The position numbers and the translations under genes were made by a program. The notes below the pieces were generated by a model. The model was not told where the DNA came from and searched no databases. It saw only the letters and a program-made list of their open reading frames with translations. Of a stretch of 64,000 nt of DNA, positions 34,750-47,994 are shown in pieces (the first letter of the stretch is position 1; each line of letters opens with the position of its first letter). The DNA lies in NCBI GenBank assembly GCA_021018995.1, contig CM037588.1:141667725-141731724 (forward strand), written 5' to 3'. The stretch comes from Chloranthus sessilifolius. Its lineage: Eukaryota > Streptophyta > Magnoliopsida > Chloranthales > Chloranthaceae.

Positions 34750-37324
34750 TGTGAGAGCCCAGATTTTCACGCCCAAAAACTCGTGCCATAAGGTTCATCG
34801 TCACTGGCGATCTCCAGAACAAACATACGAATGTCTGCTCCTGTAGCGAAACTCAGAGTAGACGCTATCTAAAGAGGCAGATAGAGTCATCATATAAGGC
34901 ACTAACAAAAAAGAAAATAATATATAAATATGAAACTATGTATACATCCTCAAAAAGAAACCAAGAAGAAACACTGGTTATGGCCATCCATCACCCAAAA
35001 TAATGGTTCCTATAAGATGTATATAATAAAAATAAAAGTATCTACAGAAATAATACAAAACAGAGTGGCCACCAGACTAGATAATCCAAAATATTAAGTA
35101 CTCTATAAATACAGGACAAGACTAAGTACCCAAACTACTGGTAGTACACATCTGTAGGGATATCAGTGTCCTCCTCCTCGGCCTCAGCCTCGGGATGGTA
35201 ATCAGGATTGCTCTCGAGTAACACTTGCCTCATAACCTGCGGCATAAGTCGGGAGTGAGCTACATCTAAGCTCAGTTGAAGAATTTCAGCTATATTACAT
35301 CACAAACTGTGAGGCATGGATTTCAAAACATATAACAGAACAGATAATCAAAGCGGAGTAGATATTTCAAAGACTAGACATGCGCAAATGCTGATGTTTT
35401 GACATGATAGATGACAGTTACTGGATAACAGGAATCAGATTTATGCTCAAGGTTTCAGATGAAGTGTATACTTTATATTAAATTACTTAAATCATATACT
35501 TAAATAACTCCCGTGAATATAGCACGTGGTAGCCAGATGGCTGCCGATGGGTAACCCCGACCATCATCATTCAATGAATAATTCCAGGAATGCAATAAGC
35601 CTCTGCGTAATGAGAGCAACTTGTGCCAGGTAGATCACAGAACAGATACACGGATATCCTGCCGTGCCGGTCACGGGTATACCGCCGCGTCGATGGGATT
35701 CGTCACATGAACTTTAATTCACATGTATACATATAATATCAGGAATCAGATAAGAACTAGCAGGTGTTAGGAATTAGAATGACGAAATATCTCATTTACA
35801 TGTAAGGAAATGCTTTAAAAACAGTAATTAAAAACCATGTGTCAGAATACAAGTCTAGATGTCCATGAATTTAGAATAAATGCAATTTAGGTTGAATTTC
35901 CCCTACCTTAAACCAAGTCTTTCTAAGCAAATTCAAGCCTTTTTCAAGCGTCTTGGTTTTAATCTAGACCATACGTATAATGTACTAAGTGTCAGCGGTG
36001 TTAGAATATCAACTATACTATTTTCAGTAGTGTTTTTCTCAGAAAACCAAAACAAATAAAGCAGGGGAATTCGATCGATCAACTTCCCTATTTGATCGGT
36101 CAGATTCTTATTTCGATCAATCATTCTAATAGTTTGATCGATCGGATCCCAGAATTCAACATATACTGAACAGGGGAATTCGGTCGATCGACTTCCCTAT
36201 TTGATCGATCAATTATCAAATTTGATCGATCGGACCTTTCAGAGCTTAAATTCCCAAATTTCAGACTTTCTGTTTATATACTGTTATATAAAATTCGATC
36301 GATCATTTTTCTAAAATGATTGACAAATTCTCAATTCAATCGATCAGTTCCAAATTCGATTGATCATTTTCCAATTTGATCGATCAATCTTAAATTTGAT
36401 CGATCGGATTTATTAGGCTTCAACCTCCAGAAAAACACCCTTCTGTTATATAAGGTATTATATAATTCGATCGATCAATTCCTAAATTTGATTGATCGGA
36501 TTACAATTTGATCGATCAAATACTAAATATGATCGATCAGATATGAGAGTTTCTGTCATAAATGTGGTTCGTTGATTTTAACCCATTTCCATCCCTAACT
36601 CCGATGATTCTCCGTGAGTCATACAATACAAGCGTTAGCCTATTTATTACCTCTAAACTACTACAATTACTTAGTAACTCACCTCTTTTAGAGTTTTTTT
36701 CTTGGTTCAAGCAAACTTCGGCTCAAGGCAGTTTCAGATCTAAATCGGAGATTAGGTCAGTGACGATCCGTAGGAACAAGTGCACAGTTCTACACCAACA
36801 CACCGAGGTGGGTACCTCTTCTCAGGACAGTCACGACATACCGACATCGATCAACACTTTTAGAACAGATTATCCGTATCTAGATGGCATCTCAACCTTT
36901 TGTTTTACATGGTAAGTCCTTCTAGACTCTAAGTTAGCCAATGCGAGATCAATTCAATGCACAGACGCGGTCTCGCAGCTCAACCCTAATTAGATGAAGC
37001 AGCAAAGAAATAAAGAGGGAGGAGAGCTCTTCCCTTTCCTTCTTATATAAGCTAAACCAGAGAAATATCTCTGATATTTCTATTTTCTCAAATTTAAGTT
37101 TCGGTGTTGAGCGCATATGCTACACTCATGTGCTTAGCATTCTACCACAGAATTAATCAGGTCACATATTTGCGTCGTGTGTGGCACTTGACTACACACG
37201 CATATAGATTAATAATATTGATATTAATATTATTATTATTAAATTTTTAAGTTTGTCTCGATTTTCATGTCATGCACACATACCAAAGCAGTCACGTTTG
37301 TTTTAAAAATTCAGGGTCATTACA
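34750..37324 (-). repeat. Element B 3' LTR (2.58 kb)
   Basis: Opens TGTGAGAGCCCAGATTT and ends GGGTCATTACA; TTCTCCCCTCCTTAGG follows (polypurine-tract complement). Partner at 56957-59568. It contains GGGAGTGAGCTACATCTAAG near 35251, CCGTGCCGGTCACGGG near 35671, and the GATCGATC array at 36065-36545. Confidence 0.9.
36065..36545. repeat. GATCGATC palindrome array (B, LTR copy)
   Basis: About twenty copies of TTTGATCGATCGGATT or TTCGATCGATCAATT variants, spaced 10-40 bases apart. The partner array is at 58285-58795. Confidence 0.9.
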
Positions 37325-37593
37325 TTCTCCCCTCCTTAGGAATTTTCATCCTAAAAAATATCAGACATACACAAACAGTCTACGGTGTCCTAATTGTAAT
37401 AACCACACATGTCAATTCATAACCAAAACAGGGCATATATATAGCAAATATATCAAACATGCAAAACAGAGAACTAACAGTACATGCAGGTATAGTTAGA
37501 GAAAGTCAACTAAGCATGCAGGAATAATATACATGAACCAGAATATATGTAATTATAGAATAAGAAGTATGTATATAAATAACAAGAGTCAGT

Positions 37594-38993
37594 CTAAATA
37601 CCTGCCGGTGGAGCAGATGGTCCAACCTCCTCAGGGGCAGGTCTTGTGGGTCTGGGAGCCTCCGTGCGATAGTCACGAGGATCTAATCTATGCAGACATG
37701 CATGTGCAGGCATGGGCATATATGTGGTAGAATAAGCATGCTGCATGCATTGCATGAGCATACCCTCAAGAAAGTCTGTTCGGCGGTGTGCCTGTCTGTT
37801 GTTTTCTTCCATTATGTCCAGACGTTGATGTAGAGGACGATCGTTGTCCCTCATTTCGATGATCACATCATCTATAGTAGCACCAGAGGTAGCACGAAGT
37901 CTAGACGTCCGAGCAGGGGTAGGTCATGAGGGTGGAATGGGATCAGATCGGACAGGCTCGTCAGCCTGAGGTGGAAGGTCGATTTGTGCCTCTCGTAGAT
38001 CAGGAGCTTGCACTATATGTTCGGCCCCAGCCTCGTCTCTTACCACACCCCCCTATTTAGGCAATCTCTTGACCAGTAAGTTATAACTCTTAGTCTAGTC
38101 TTTAAGCTTAAAGATCTTGACATTATCATTTGGTCTTGGTTCCCCAGGAGCCATGTTATACTCGACGCGTACAGTGTTATATTGCTCAACCATTCGCGCA
38201 ATCAAAAGAGCATATTGAATTTCCATCTTCGAAACTGCCTTCTTTTCAACCATACTATCCTTGGCATTTATGATGCCATCAATGACTACGTCGGCAACTG
38301 AAAATCAAGGGTTCTAAAATGCTAAAAATAACACTTGCTGCACGTTTCCACTATGCTCCGATTTGTGCAAAAAGGGGTATATGGTACACTTGATATAAGT
38401 ATCAAGCATCCATAGCTTATCAGGGAGCTAGGCTCGGGTAATAGATAGACCTGACCCATGCTGATCATGAGTCATCTTAGCCATGATGTCTTGTAGTGTT
38501 ACGTCCTGAATGTACGGTGGCAACAAGCCATAAGTCTCAACATACCCAGAGGGGCATTGCAAGGCCGCAGTGACATGAAATTGGTTAAATTTGTACTCGA
38601 GCCCATCAATTTTGGTGGTTAATTGATGACGATCATCGCCCTGTTTAAGGTATTGATAGCATAGTCAAACTATTCTAGGACAATAGTGAGAGTGGAAGGG
38701 TATATGCATAGGTAACTTCGTGATGTACTCAATCGCCCAAGTCATCTCAAGTCGGTCCTCAAAAAGCGTAGGGTAAAAGGAATGCTCGGGCAAAAGGTTT
38801 TCGAAGCCCACCACTCCTTTGGAAGTTCTCGAGTGATTTGTGGGGGCTGTTGCGGTTGTACAAGTGGTACAACTAGTTCGGGTGGTGTCACATGTGGCAC
38901 AATAGTTTGTGCGACCGATTTTATGGGTGGCACGGGTGCACAAGCCTGCGATGTAGGGACCTTGCTTGAAGCATTCTTGGTTCGTGGCCCCAT
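37594..38993 (-). pseudogene. Accessory (third) ORF of element B, remnant
   Basis: Same position as in A. Starts MGPRTKNASSKVPTS at 38993, a proline-rich stretch, PKEWWASK near 38815, then an EMTWAIEYI and HSHYCPRIV segment near 38670-38740. The C-terminal helical part (37594-37866) reads HRRTDFLEGMLMQCMQHAYS, the equivalent of the A and D C-termini. The core is more diverged than in A and D. Function unknown. Broken, with several breaks. Confidence 0.65.
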
Positions 38994-39214
38994 AGTTTTA
39001 AAAAAATGCTAAGAATTTCACAAAAACCCCAAAAGAAATAGAGAAAAATAGGGTTTTACCATTCAAGAAGGTTAAGGCGCAATCCACGGGTAACAATGTG
39101 GAGTGCCGATAGCCGAAAGTAGCCGGAAATGATCTTTGAACCCCAAGGGAACAAGGGGACTCTCGAACGATGGGGTTTCTGATTGTGCGAATGGGAAAAT
39201 AAAAACCCATTCAT

Positions 39215-39333
39215 AACTTAAATCGAAGATTCGATGGATCAATGTTCAAATTTGATCGATCGGATTCCAATATAAAAGCCCTAATTCGACAAGTTTGATC
39301 GATCAATTCCTTTATTTGATCGATCAAATTTTA
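39215..39333. repeat. GATCGATC array (B, upstream of third ORF), left piece
   Basis: TTTGATCGATCGGATTCC at 39250, TTTGATCGATCAATTCC at 39294 and TTTGATCGATCAAATT near 39315. The array continues at 51630 on the other side of element C, which inserted inside it. Confidence 0.9.
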
Positions 39334-42300
39334 TGACAGCCCGACTTTTCCCCTTCTTGTAAATGGGAAAGGTCGCACCGTCGGATCCCCTAATATGATC
39401 TTTTCTTACAAGTGCATCGTGTACAAAGTTTTACAATGGCGGAAGTAAATTAAAATAACTCTGATACGAAGAAATATGGTACAATTGATATCCATTCCTT
39501 TATCTAATGCAGTAAACTGAACAGGAAATATAAACAGAAAACCTATACATGAAGTAGTAAACTATCTAAAACCACATTGCTGTTTATACATGTTTAAAAC
39601 TATTACTCTCTCTCTGTAACCTATTTCGAAAAGAATTCTTCGACAGATCCTTCCTCCTTGTCTCCCTCATCCTCTTCCTCATGGTAGGTAGGATCAGCCT
39701 CGTGCTCAGGGTCCTGAGCAATATCTGCAGCTAAGACATAAAGTCGTAGGATGAGCTATCATCAAAGCTCAGCAGGGAAAATTAAATTGCTAATTTATAT
39801 GTTAAATTATCAATTCATATCTAGATGCATAATAAAAATGAAGTACATGTCATCTTATCTTAGGTCTAGTCTAGCATCAATCTATCCTAGCAGCGTAGAA
39901 CATAACAAGAACTAAATTATGCAATTATTGTATCATGCTGACATATTCATGCAAACCAGATACAAGGAATTTCACTGACAAGGCATCCTACGAGATAATT
40001 TCAAAGAATCATGCTGAAATAAGACATGTATAAGAATAAGAAACAAGAAAATCAAGCTCCCGAGTTAGTGGGATCACTTGTCAAGCTCCCAAGTTAGCGA
40101 GATCACTTGGACTGAGATATTAAGCCCCGGAGCTAGGTTTACAGGGTCACTTGACTCAAGAAGTCGAGCCCTTGAGCTATGTTAGCAAGGTCACTTGACA
40201 CGAGACTGGTGAAGCCCCTGGGCTAAGGTACCAGGGTAACTTGGCTCAACATGAAACAAACAAGTATCTAGAATCAAGATGTGACCATGTATGAGAGCAA
40301 GCAGGCGAGAACATCATGCACATATATATGTATCAAGTATACAACATCATGCACATATATATTAAAATCACATGCTTGTATAACTGAGCATATAACGGAG
40401 CATAACTAAACTATGCTATGCATATAACGGAGCATAACTAAACTAAGCTATGCATATAACTGAGCATAACTAAAGCATATAACTGAGCCTAACTAAACTT
40501 CACATGCTTGTATATATAAAAACTAGCATACTCAAACGTAGAATGGTCATATCCACTTTATTCAGCAAAACTAAGCTAACCATTTATTAAAGATGAATTA
40601 GCAACTAAACTTATCAAAGCTGATTTCTAACGCTGCACTATCAAACCCACTTATCAAAACTAGCATAACATGGTCATACTACGCATGCAACCATACCCGA
40701 TCTACCAAGTTATCAAATTTGAACTTTCGAACCTGAATTATCACAGCTGAACTCTTAGAACTATCCACATGAGCATATTCAAACCTGACCTAGCATGGTC
40801 CAACATTTTTAGCAAAACTGAGCTAACAAGTTATCAAACTGAACTTTCAAAACTAAACTATCAACTCTCAAAGTTGTCAAAACTGACATAGCATATCATA
40901 CAACTTCATCCTTCTTCAACTAGCATATTGATTACAAAATTAGATTTTACATTGGAACACACACCTCTAAACTGATATCTATCACTTGATGAACAGAACT
41001 AGCATATTCATTCTTAACTGAAACTGAATTGAACTCCAATTATTTCTTTATCATCATTCATATAAAAAACTGTTCTGCTTATAGGTCTACATATGCTTAT
41101 ATCAAAAGTTTGCGTAGCTTAGACAAGAATCAGAACTACCACATAAATTAGTAAGGTAATTTCCCTACCTTAGATCAGGTTTACACGTAACTGATTACCT
41201 GTGCACGCATGTCTTTAAGCCAACCTCATCATGTGCACCAAATACCTAGCATTTATGTTCATAGTTTTAGTATTCTGAATGGTTTATTGGATCAACATAG
41301 ACCCCAAATATGAACCATTTATGGTCCCAAGTCTCATGGTCAAACTCAACAAGTCAACCTAGAACAAACCCCTGACAGAGGTGTCACCAAGTGCTTTAGA
41401 TACAGGGTTGCCGCGGCAAGCAACATTGGTTGCCACAGCAAGCCCTTCAGCTGAGCATCTTGCTTTAAATTGTCACTAATGTTTGACCCTCTAAATAATA
41501 GATTTAGGAATTTATTAAATCATGAAAGCAATAGGGCTCGTTGTCCCCTTTCCAACACATCAAGAATCGTGCCAATCGGAATTCGAGGTCAAACGTTATG
41601 ACCAAAATACCAAATAGTGGTTTGAGCATAAGCTTGTTAGGCTTGGCTTGCCGGGGTATTTTCTGCTCTACTTTGGCTTCTTTTAAATCAGGCAATTGGC
41701 TGGTTATTTTGTATAATTAGGGATAATATATTTCTTATATTTATTGCACAGAAAATTAGATTTTCTTATTCATTTTTGTGTGATATTTTCGGTGTAGTTT
41801 ATTTACCAATACGGGTTCCAAAACCCATTTCAAACTATGATTCGTGTTGCCAATTCGGTCTTAGTGAATCGACACCATAGATGTATATTCTCTTTAAAAC
41901 TAAACAAATGAAATGAACCTAGTCTAGTACTTGGTTCGTTGACGGCTTACCTTTCGGGGAATTCATCGTTTTGATGACGCCGAACATGTGTCGGTGTCGA
42001 GTTTGCCGAGATCGACAACTAAGAACCGAACTCACGTGACCGTATCATTGGTTGAGTTCTATGGTTCTAAGGTGATGTACAAGGTTCTACTGGAGGTGGG
42101 GTTTAATAGCAATCGGTTCTTCTTCTTTTTTTCCTGCAATTTCCTCAACTCCCTTAACTGACTGTGGTTTTGTTTTATTTTATGCATGGTTTACTTGAGT
42201 AGCAGCAGAAAGAAGAAGCTGCGATTTTTTTTTTTATAGGAGTTGGGCTGTCCATTGCGTGCATGGGATCGTAAGATGACTCACAAGGCTGTGTCATCAA

Positions 42301-42830
42301 GTGATTCTCAAAGTAGATTATAAGCACCTTAAGTCTGTGCTTTGATACCAAGCCAGCACTTGCCTTTTTAAGTGTATCTCCCTAAATGACAACGAAGGCA
42401 ACTTTGCAAGTGTATACCCATATAATACAAATCAGGTATCCCCTTTCCTATAAGCCTTAAATGTATCAGCCCCTTGGGTTAAATTTTCATGCAAGGCCCA
42501 TATAGGCTTTTACTTGTATAGGCAGATAAGCCAAACATATAGGCTTCATCTGCATACAAAGCACATACCCTTGGTGCAATATATACATATGGGTTATATG
42601 GGGTACTTGAGTGTATGGGCTGGCTTTGCTTGCGTATAGTACTCCACAAACTATTGGAGTGCACTAGCTTAGTAGCCATCTATTTTAGCTAGATTAAACT
42701 GAAATATAAGGTAATTCGTCTAGATAGATTGTACACACAACTACAGAGATCGTTTATGTCCCATGGTAGGCACATGTCTAACCTGACCTGTATCTATACC
42801 AAGTAGTGTTAAAGTTTGGTAACTATTACA
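39334..42830 (-). repeat. Element C 3' LTR (3.5 kb)
   Basis: Opens TGACAGCCCGACTTTTCC and ends AACTATTACA, then TTCTCCCCTATTTAAGG. It contains tandem mini-repeats around CCGAGTTAGCGGGATCACTTG and CTGAGCTAGGTTTACAGGG at 40048-40240, GCATATAAC-GAGCATAACTA repeats at 40386-40500, and a TTGCCGCGGCAAGC motif near 41408. Confidence 0.9.
41404..41460. repeat. TTGCCGCGGCAA motif cluster (C, 3' LTR)
   Basis: GGTTGCCGCGGCAAGCAACA and GGTTGCCACAGCAAGCCC. TTGCCGCGGCAA is a perfect 12-bp palindrome. The other LTR has more copies at 50140-50425. Confidence 0.8.
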
Positions 42831-42860
42831 TTCTCCCCTATTTAAGGAGTTTTCGCCCTC

Positions 42861-43532
42861 GAAAATAAAAGAAGGCGGGGAAATGAGATCAGGTCATGAT
42901 GTATACACTGTTGTCATACTATTAGAGTTCATGTAATTTATATGAGTAACTGAAGGCATACGACAGTACAAGGCAAAAGTCAATAGGAAATCAATCTACT
43001 ATTACTTACTTTACCTTATAACGCACACATACATAGGTAGATCGATATTACTAAAAATAAAAATACTCAGGGGAATGTGTTGAATTAACTCACTACTTAG
43101 TGTTCAAGCCCAATTTATGGATATAGTGTTACTGTTTTTAAATTAAACAATGGTATTTATATACATTAGCAGTGTATTAGAAGGGCATATATGGTAGAAA
43201 ATAAAAGAAGGCGGGGAAATAGATCAGTCATGATGTATACACTGTTGTCATACTATTAGAGTTCATGTACTTTATATGAGTAATTGAAGGCATACGACAG
43301 TACAAGGCAAAAGTCAATAGGAAATCAATTTATTGTTACTTGCTTTACCTTATAACGCACACATACATAGGTAGATCGATATTACTAAAAATAAAAATAC
43401 TCAGGGGAATGTGTTGAACTAACTCACTATTTAGTGTTCAAGCCCAATTTATGGATATAGTGTTACTGTTTTTAAATTAAACAATGGTATTTATATACAT
43501 TAGTAGTGTATTAGCAAGGCATATATGGTAGA
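42861..43532. repeat. 336-bp tandem duplication beside the C polypurine tract
   Basis: Unit 1 is 42861-43196 and unit 2 is 43197-43532, over 95% alike by eye. It lies between the chromodomain and the 3' LTR. Confidence 0.9.
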
Positions 43533-43561
43533 GGACAATTTGTTTGCCCTCAACTTCTATA

Positions 43562-43563
<2 letters not shown>

Positions 43564-43625
<62 letters not shown>
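43564..43625. repeat. (TA)n microsatellite
   Basis: About 30 TA units, just downstream of the chromodomain on the minus strand. Confidence 0.95.
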
Positions 43626-43627
<2 letters not shown>

Positions 43628-43689
43628 GACATATATATACATGTATGCCAACAATTTGTTATATCATATGAAATAAGTGATTCTACAAA

Positions 43690-45250
43690 AAAAAATGGCT
43701 TACCTCGGGTAAATAAATGGGGATACCGAGCGCGAACATCAACTTCACGTTCCCAGGTAGCTTCATGTGAACCGTGATTTTTCCACTGGACCAATACGAG
43801 TGGGATTCATTTCGTTCGCAAGATTTGATCTCTGCGGTCTATAATCTGACCTGGTTCCTTGGTCACCGTTAAATCTTTTGGGATATCTAACGGTTGATAA
43901 TCCAACACATGGGTTGGACCACTGACGTACTTTCACAGCATACACACGTGAAATACGTCATGTATACCAAATAAATGCGAAGGTAATGCAAGCCGATAGG
44001 CGACCTCCCCCACTCTACCCAAAATTGGGAATGGTCCAACATAACGAGGACTTAACTTGTCTCGTTTCCCAAATCGCATCATGCCCTTTGTCGGAGTGAT
44101 TTTGATAAAGACGTGTTCGCCAATCTGAAAATTAATACTCGTTCTTTTGAGATCGGCGTAACTCTTCTACCAACTCTGAGCACTCTTTAATCATTCCCGA
44201 ATAACATGAACAACTGTATTGGTGCTTTTGATCAAGTCAGGGCCCAAAATCAAACGCTCTCCAATTTCTTCTCAGATAATTGGAGATTTACATCAGCGTC
44301 CATACAATGCCTTGAATGGTGCCATGCCGATGCTTGATTGGAAACTGTGTATGCGAATTCGATCAAGGGTAAATGTTTAGCCCATGATCCTTGAAAATCC
44401 ATCGTACAAGCCCGAAATATATTTTCTATAACCTGATTCACCCACTCCGTCTACCCGTCGGTCTGAGGATGAAGCGCAGTACTAAAGTCCAACTTAGAAC
44501 CCATACCTTCTTGGAAACTCTGCCAAAATCGTGAGGTATATAATAGATCGTGATTTAACATGATGCTCACTGGTATCCCATGTAGTCTGAGGATTTCCCT
44601 CAGACAGGCATCGGCCAACATTGATGTTGTATACAGCGTATGTAAGGTAAGACATGCTGATTTGGTGAGACGATCGACGATTACCCAAATCGCATTGTAA
44701 CCCTTTTGCGTACGGAGTAAGCCAAGGATAAAATTCATGGAAATGTTCTCCCATTTCCATTCTGGGATGGGCAGTGGCTGTAACAACTCAACTGGGTGCT
44801 TGTGTTCGACCTTTACTTGGTGGTAGGTCCAACATTTTGCAACATGTTCCACCACTTCTCATTTTAAGCCGTTCCACCAAAATGACTTCTTTAGATCCTG
44901 ATACATTTTCGTGCTACTAGGATGAATGACAGAGGTTGACTTATGAGCTTTGTCAAAACTTTCGTGACACAAAGCACTATCATCCGATACACATACTCGG
45001 CCTTGAAATAATAAGGATCCCTCATCCTTAATCGAAAAGTTTGGCTGGAGCCCTCTGAGTATGCCCTGTCTGATGGCGATAAGTTCTGCATCATGCATCT
45101 GGAGTCCTCTGATTCTATCGAAGAGTGTGGATCGGATCATAACTATAGCAAGCAAACCTCCAATTGCTGTCACCCTAATAATGGCACTAGATGACACTAT
45201 GTCATTGAGTAACTTCCATCTCTATAATCGTGTCACAAGATGGGATAGCT
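43690..45250 (-). pseudogene. Element C integrase and chromodomain region
   Basis: VQWKNHGSHEATWEREVDVR and YPHLF at 43700-43794 are the chromodomain end typical of Tekay/Del. FSTALHPQTDG near 44455-44490 and [19 protein letters not shown] near 44640-44700 are the integrase core, SVIHPSSTKMYQDLKKSFWW near 44880-44940 the zinc-binding N-terminal part. Broken. Confidence 0.85.
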
Positions 45251-46470
45251 GAGTGAATGACTTCCGCATCAGCTACTACATTTGCATTGACGGGATGGTA
45301 CTGTATAGAATAGTCGTAGTCCTTCAAGAACTCCATTCACCTTCTCTGCCCCATCTTCAGCTCTTTTTGGGTAAAGAGATACCTGAGACTTTTGTGATTA
45401 GTGAAAATCTCTAAGGTTTCACCATAAACGTAGTGCCTCCAAATTTTTAATACAAAGATGACCACTGCTACCTCCAGGTCATGAGTGGAGTAGTTCTTTT
45501 CGTGATCTTTAATCTGTCGAGAACCATCTAAAATCACGTGTTCTCTCTGATTCAATACACATCCTTACCTACTATATGAAGTATCACTGAAGACAACAAA
45601 ACCACCACTGCAGGATGGTAATGCTAAGATGGGTGCGGAGGTGAGTCTCCTTTTTAACTCTTGGAAACCCTATTCGCATGCCTCAATCCACTCAAATTTA
45701 ACATTTTTTTGAGTGAGCTGCGTGAGTGGTCCAGCAAGTCATGAAAACCCTTCAACAAAATGTCAATAATATCCTGCGAGACCTAGAAAGCTTTGGATCT
45801 CGATTACTGTCTGTGGCTGCTTCCATTGCACTACAGCCTCGATCTTTGCAGGATTGACGGTAATACCAGCTTCTGATATGATATATCCCAGAAAACTGAC
45901 TTGATTCAACCAGAAGTCGCATTTACTAAACTTGGCATACAACTGCGAATCTCTCAATGTTTGCAACACAAGACGTAGATGATCTTCATGCTCTTCTTTC
46001 ATTGTTGAGTAGATGAGTATATAGTCGATGAATACTACGATACACTGATCAAGATAAAGTTTGAAGACTCAATTCATCCAGTCCATAAATGCCACAGGTG
46101 CATTGGTCAACCCGAAGGGCATGACGAGAAACTCGTAGTGACCATATCTTGTCTGAAAAGCTGTCTTCAAAATATCTTCAGCTTTTACCTTCATCTGGTG
46201 ATACCCAGATTGTAAATTAATCTTTGAAAAGAACCGCACTCCTTGTAACTGATAAAAGAGATCGTCGATTCTGGAGAGTGGATATCGATTCTTGATTGTC
46301 AGCTGATTGAGTTGACGGTAATCAATGCAGAGATGCATTGAACAGTCTTTCTTCTCTACGAACACTACCGGTGTGCCCGCACCCCACAGAAACACACTCG
46401 GTCTGATAAACCCTTTGTCAATAAGTTCTTGCTACTGTCCTTGAGTTCTTTCGACTCCGCAAGCGCCATT
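45250..46470 (-). pseudogene. Element C RNase H and reverse transcriptase
   Basis: RNase [20 protein letters not shown] and [17 protein letters not shown] at 45350-45500. Reverse transcriptase: [34 protein letters not shown] and [20 protein letters not shown] at 46080-46370; connection and thumb [17 protein letters not shown] near 45890-45940. Broken. Confidence 0.88.
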
Positions 46471-46900
46471 CAATAAGGCGCCTTTGATACCTCCTTTGTG
46501 CCCGGGGCTAAATCACTAGCGAATTCTACTTCCCTTCCAAGCAAAAATCCTGGCAACTTAGCAAGGAAGACATTAGGGAATTTACAGGCTATTGGCAATC
46601 TACTTCTACAATCAATGCTCGCATGATGATTGGATAGCCAATCCATGCCAAGGATTACATCGAATCCTTGTATATCGAGTAAATCGAGTAAGATCAATCG
46701 GCTACTGCTTCATAGTCCTCGTGACCTTGGATTACAATGATTATTGATCGACATACCAAGTTAGTAGTGATAGACTGTCTAGTCGGGACTGACACGCCAC
46801 AATAAAGTCGAGAGGTTCTGGGGTGGCTCCCAATTTTCCTAACTTTTCACCAAATTGGGTGTAACAAAGGAATGTGTCGATCCAGGATCTACCAAAACAT
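46470..46900 (-). pseudogene. Element C aspartic protease region
   Basis: LDIQGFDVILGMDWLSNHHA near 46620-46680 is the conserved end of the Gypsy protease domain. The upstream protease part is less clear in this copy. Confidence 0.75.
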
Positions 46901-47072
46901 GTGTCTCATACAACAAGTAGGCATCTTCTAGATATAATTACAAAGTACTTAACAAAATAAAAAGTATTACTAATGAAAGAAACAACATACTAGATGCACA
47001 CACACAGATATACATTATTTACTTAGATGCACCTTTCTCATAAATAATTTATAACTACATAGTTCACATGCC

Positions 47073-47603
47073 TTAGATAATATCATTGCTGGTTTGGGCT
47101 TCTTGTGTCATCTTTGATGTCGTTCCCACCATCTCTGGGCACTCTTTAATCTGATGTCCCATCATACCACAACGAAAACACGCCCCAGACACTCTACGAC
47201 ATTCGTCCATCTTATGTGCCTTCCCACATTTTCCACATAATGCTAACGGAATGGATAAAGAGGTGCGTGAAGTTTGTGGAACTCCGAACGCTCTTGTTAT
47301 AGTAGGGTTTGAGTTACGAAATAACCCTGAAGGTGTAGATATAGTCGGTTTCGGATAAACAGCTTGAGCAGGTTGTTGAGATTCGGGTGTCATCTTTTTC
47401 ATTTTCGTCATAGGGCAATCTTTTATTAGATGTCCTAGTCTGTCACATCTGAAACACTCACTTGTGGCCCACGTATATTTTCCTGTCTTGTGCTGTATTC
47501 CGCACCGTGAGCATGATCCAACGAGTGCGGACGAAGAAGCGCATACAGTGGGCTGCACTAGTGTCGTAAGTAACTCATTCTGCCGGGCCATTGTTCTGAC
47601 CAT
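47073..47603 (-). pseudogene. Element C gag zinc-knuckle region
   Basis: Two CCHC knuckles: CFRCDRLGHLIKDC near 47400-47455 and CFRCGMMGHQIKEC near 47130-47180. Each is preceded by a C-X2-C-GKAHK type half finger (CGKCGKAHKMDEC). The capsid part seen in A and B gag is not recognisable here. Binds element RNA in the particle. Broken. Confidence 0.8.
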
Positions 47604-47994
47604 TGTCTCCAGTAGTTACCAAGTTTGTTCATGATCATTCTTCCCAGCATGCGAGGTCCTAGCTCTTTTGCGATTTGCCATATTAATCTGTCAACATGAA
47701 ACTAATGTTCCAATTAACATTGATCATGATCATCATGAGCCCATGACTTGACAACATTTACATCCTATCTCGGATCCTAACGACATACTTCGATCACTAT
47801 TGACCCAGTACTTCAGTCAAATGTGGTCATAAAGATCCACAACCTATGCTATAAACATAACCTATTGCCATAGCCTTGAGTCCCTAAAAGACCTAAATCC
47901 TAGGCTCTAACACTGAACAAACATCAAAAGTCATGCCATATATCCGTGCCAGAGTTAAGTCTCCAAAGACTTAACACCGAGCTCTGATACCACC

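Larger units (their letters stand above)
34750..39333 (-). mobile_element. Gypsy element B (Tekay/Del type), 3' part
   Basis: The left part of a minus-strand element, continued at 51630-59568; element C separates the parts. It inserted into the reverse transcriptase of A: A coding sequence stops at 34749 and resumes at 59569, with AAGAG / AAGG as a probable target duplication. This part has the 3' LTR, polypurine tract, third ORF and part of a palindrome array. LTR difference is about 10% in the first 330 bp by eye. Broken. Confidence 0.85.

Noticed and set aside
20097-38993. Third ORFs as envelope genes
   Set aside because: The position fits, but no signal peptide, membrane segment or furin-like site is visible in any of the three.
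43477-43777. Proteins rich in Tyr-Ile
   Set aside because: They come from the (TA)n microsatellite at 43564-43625.
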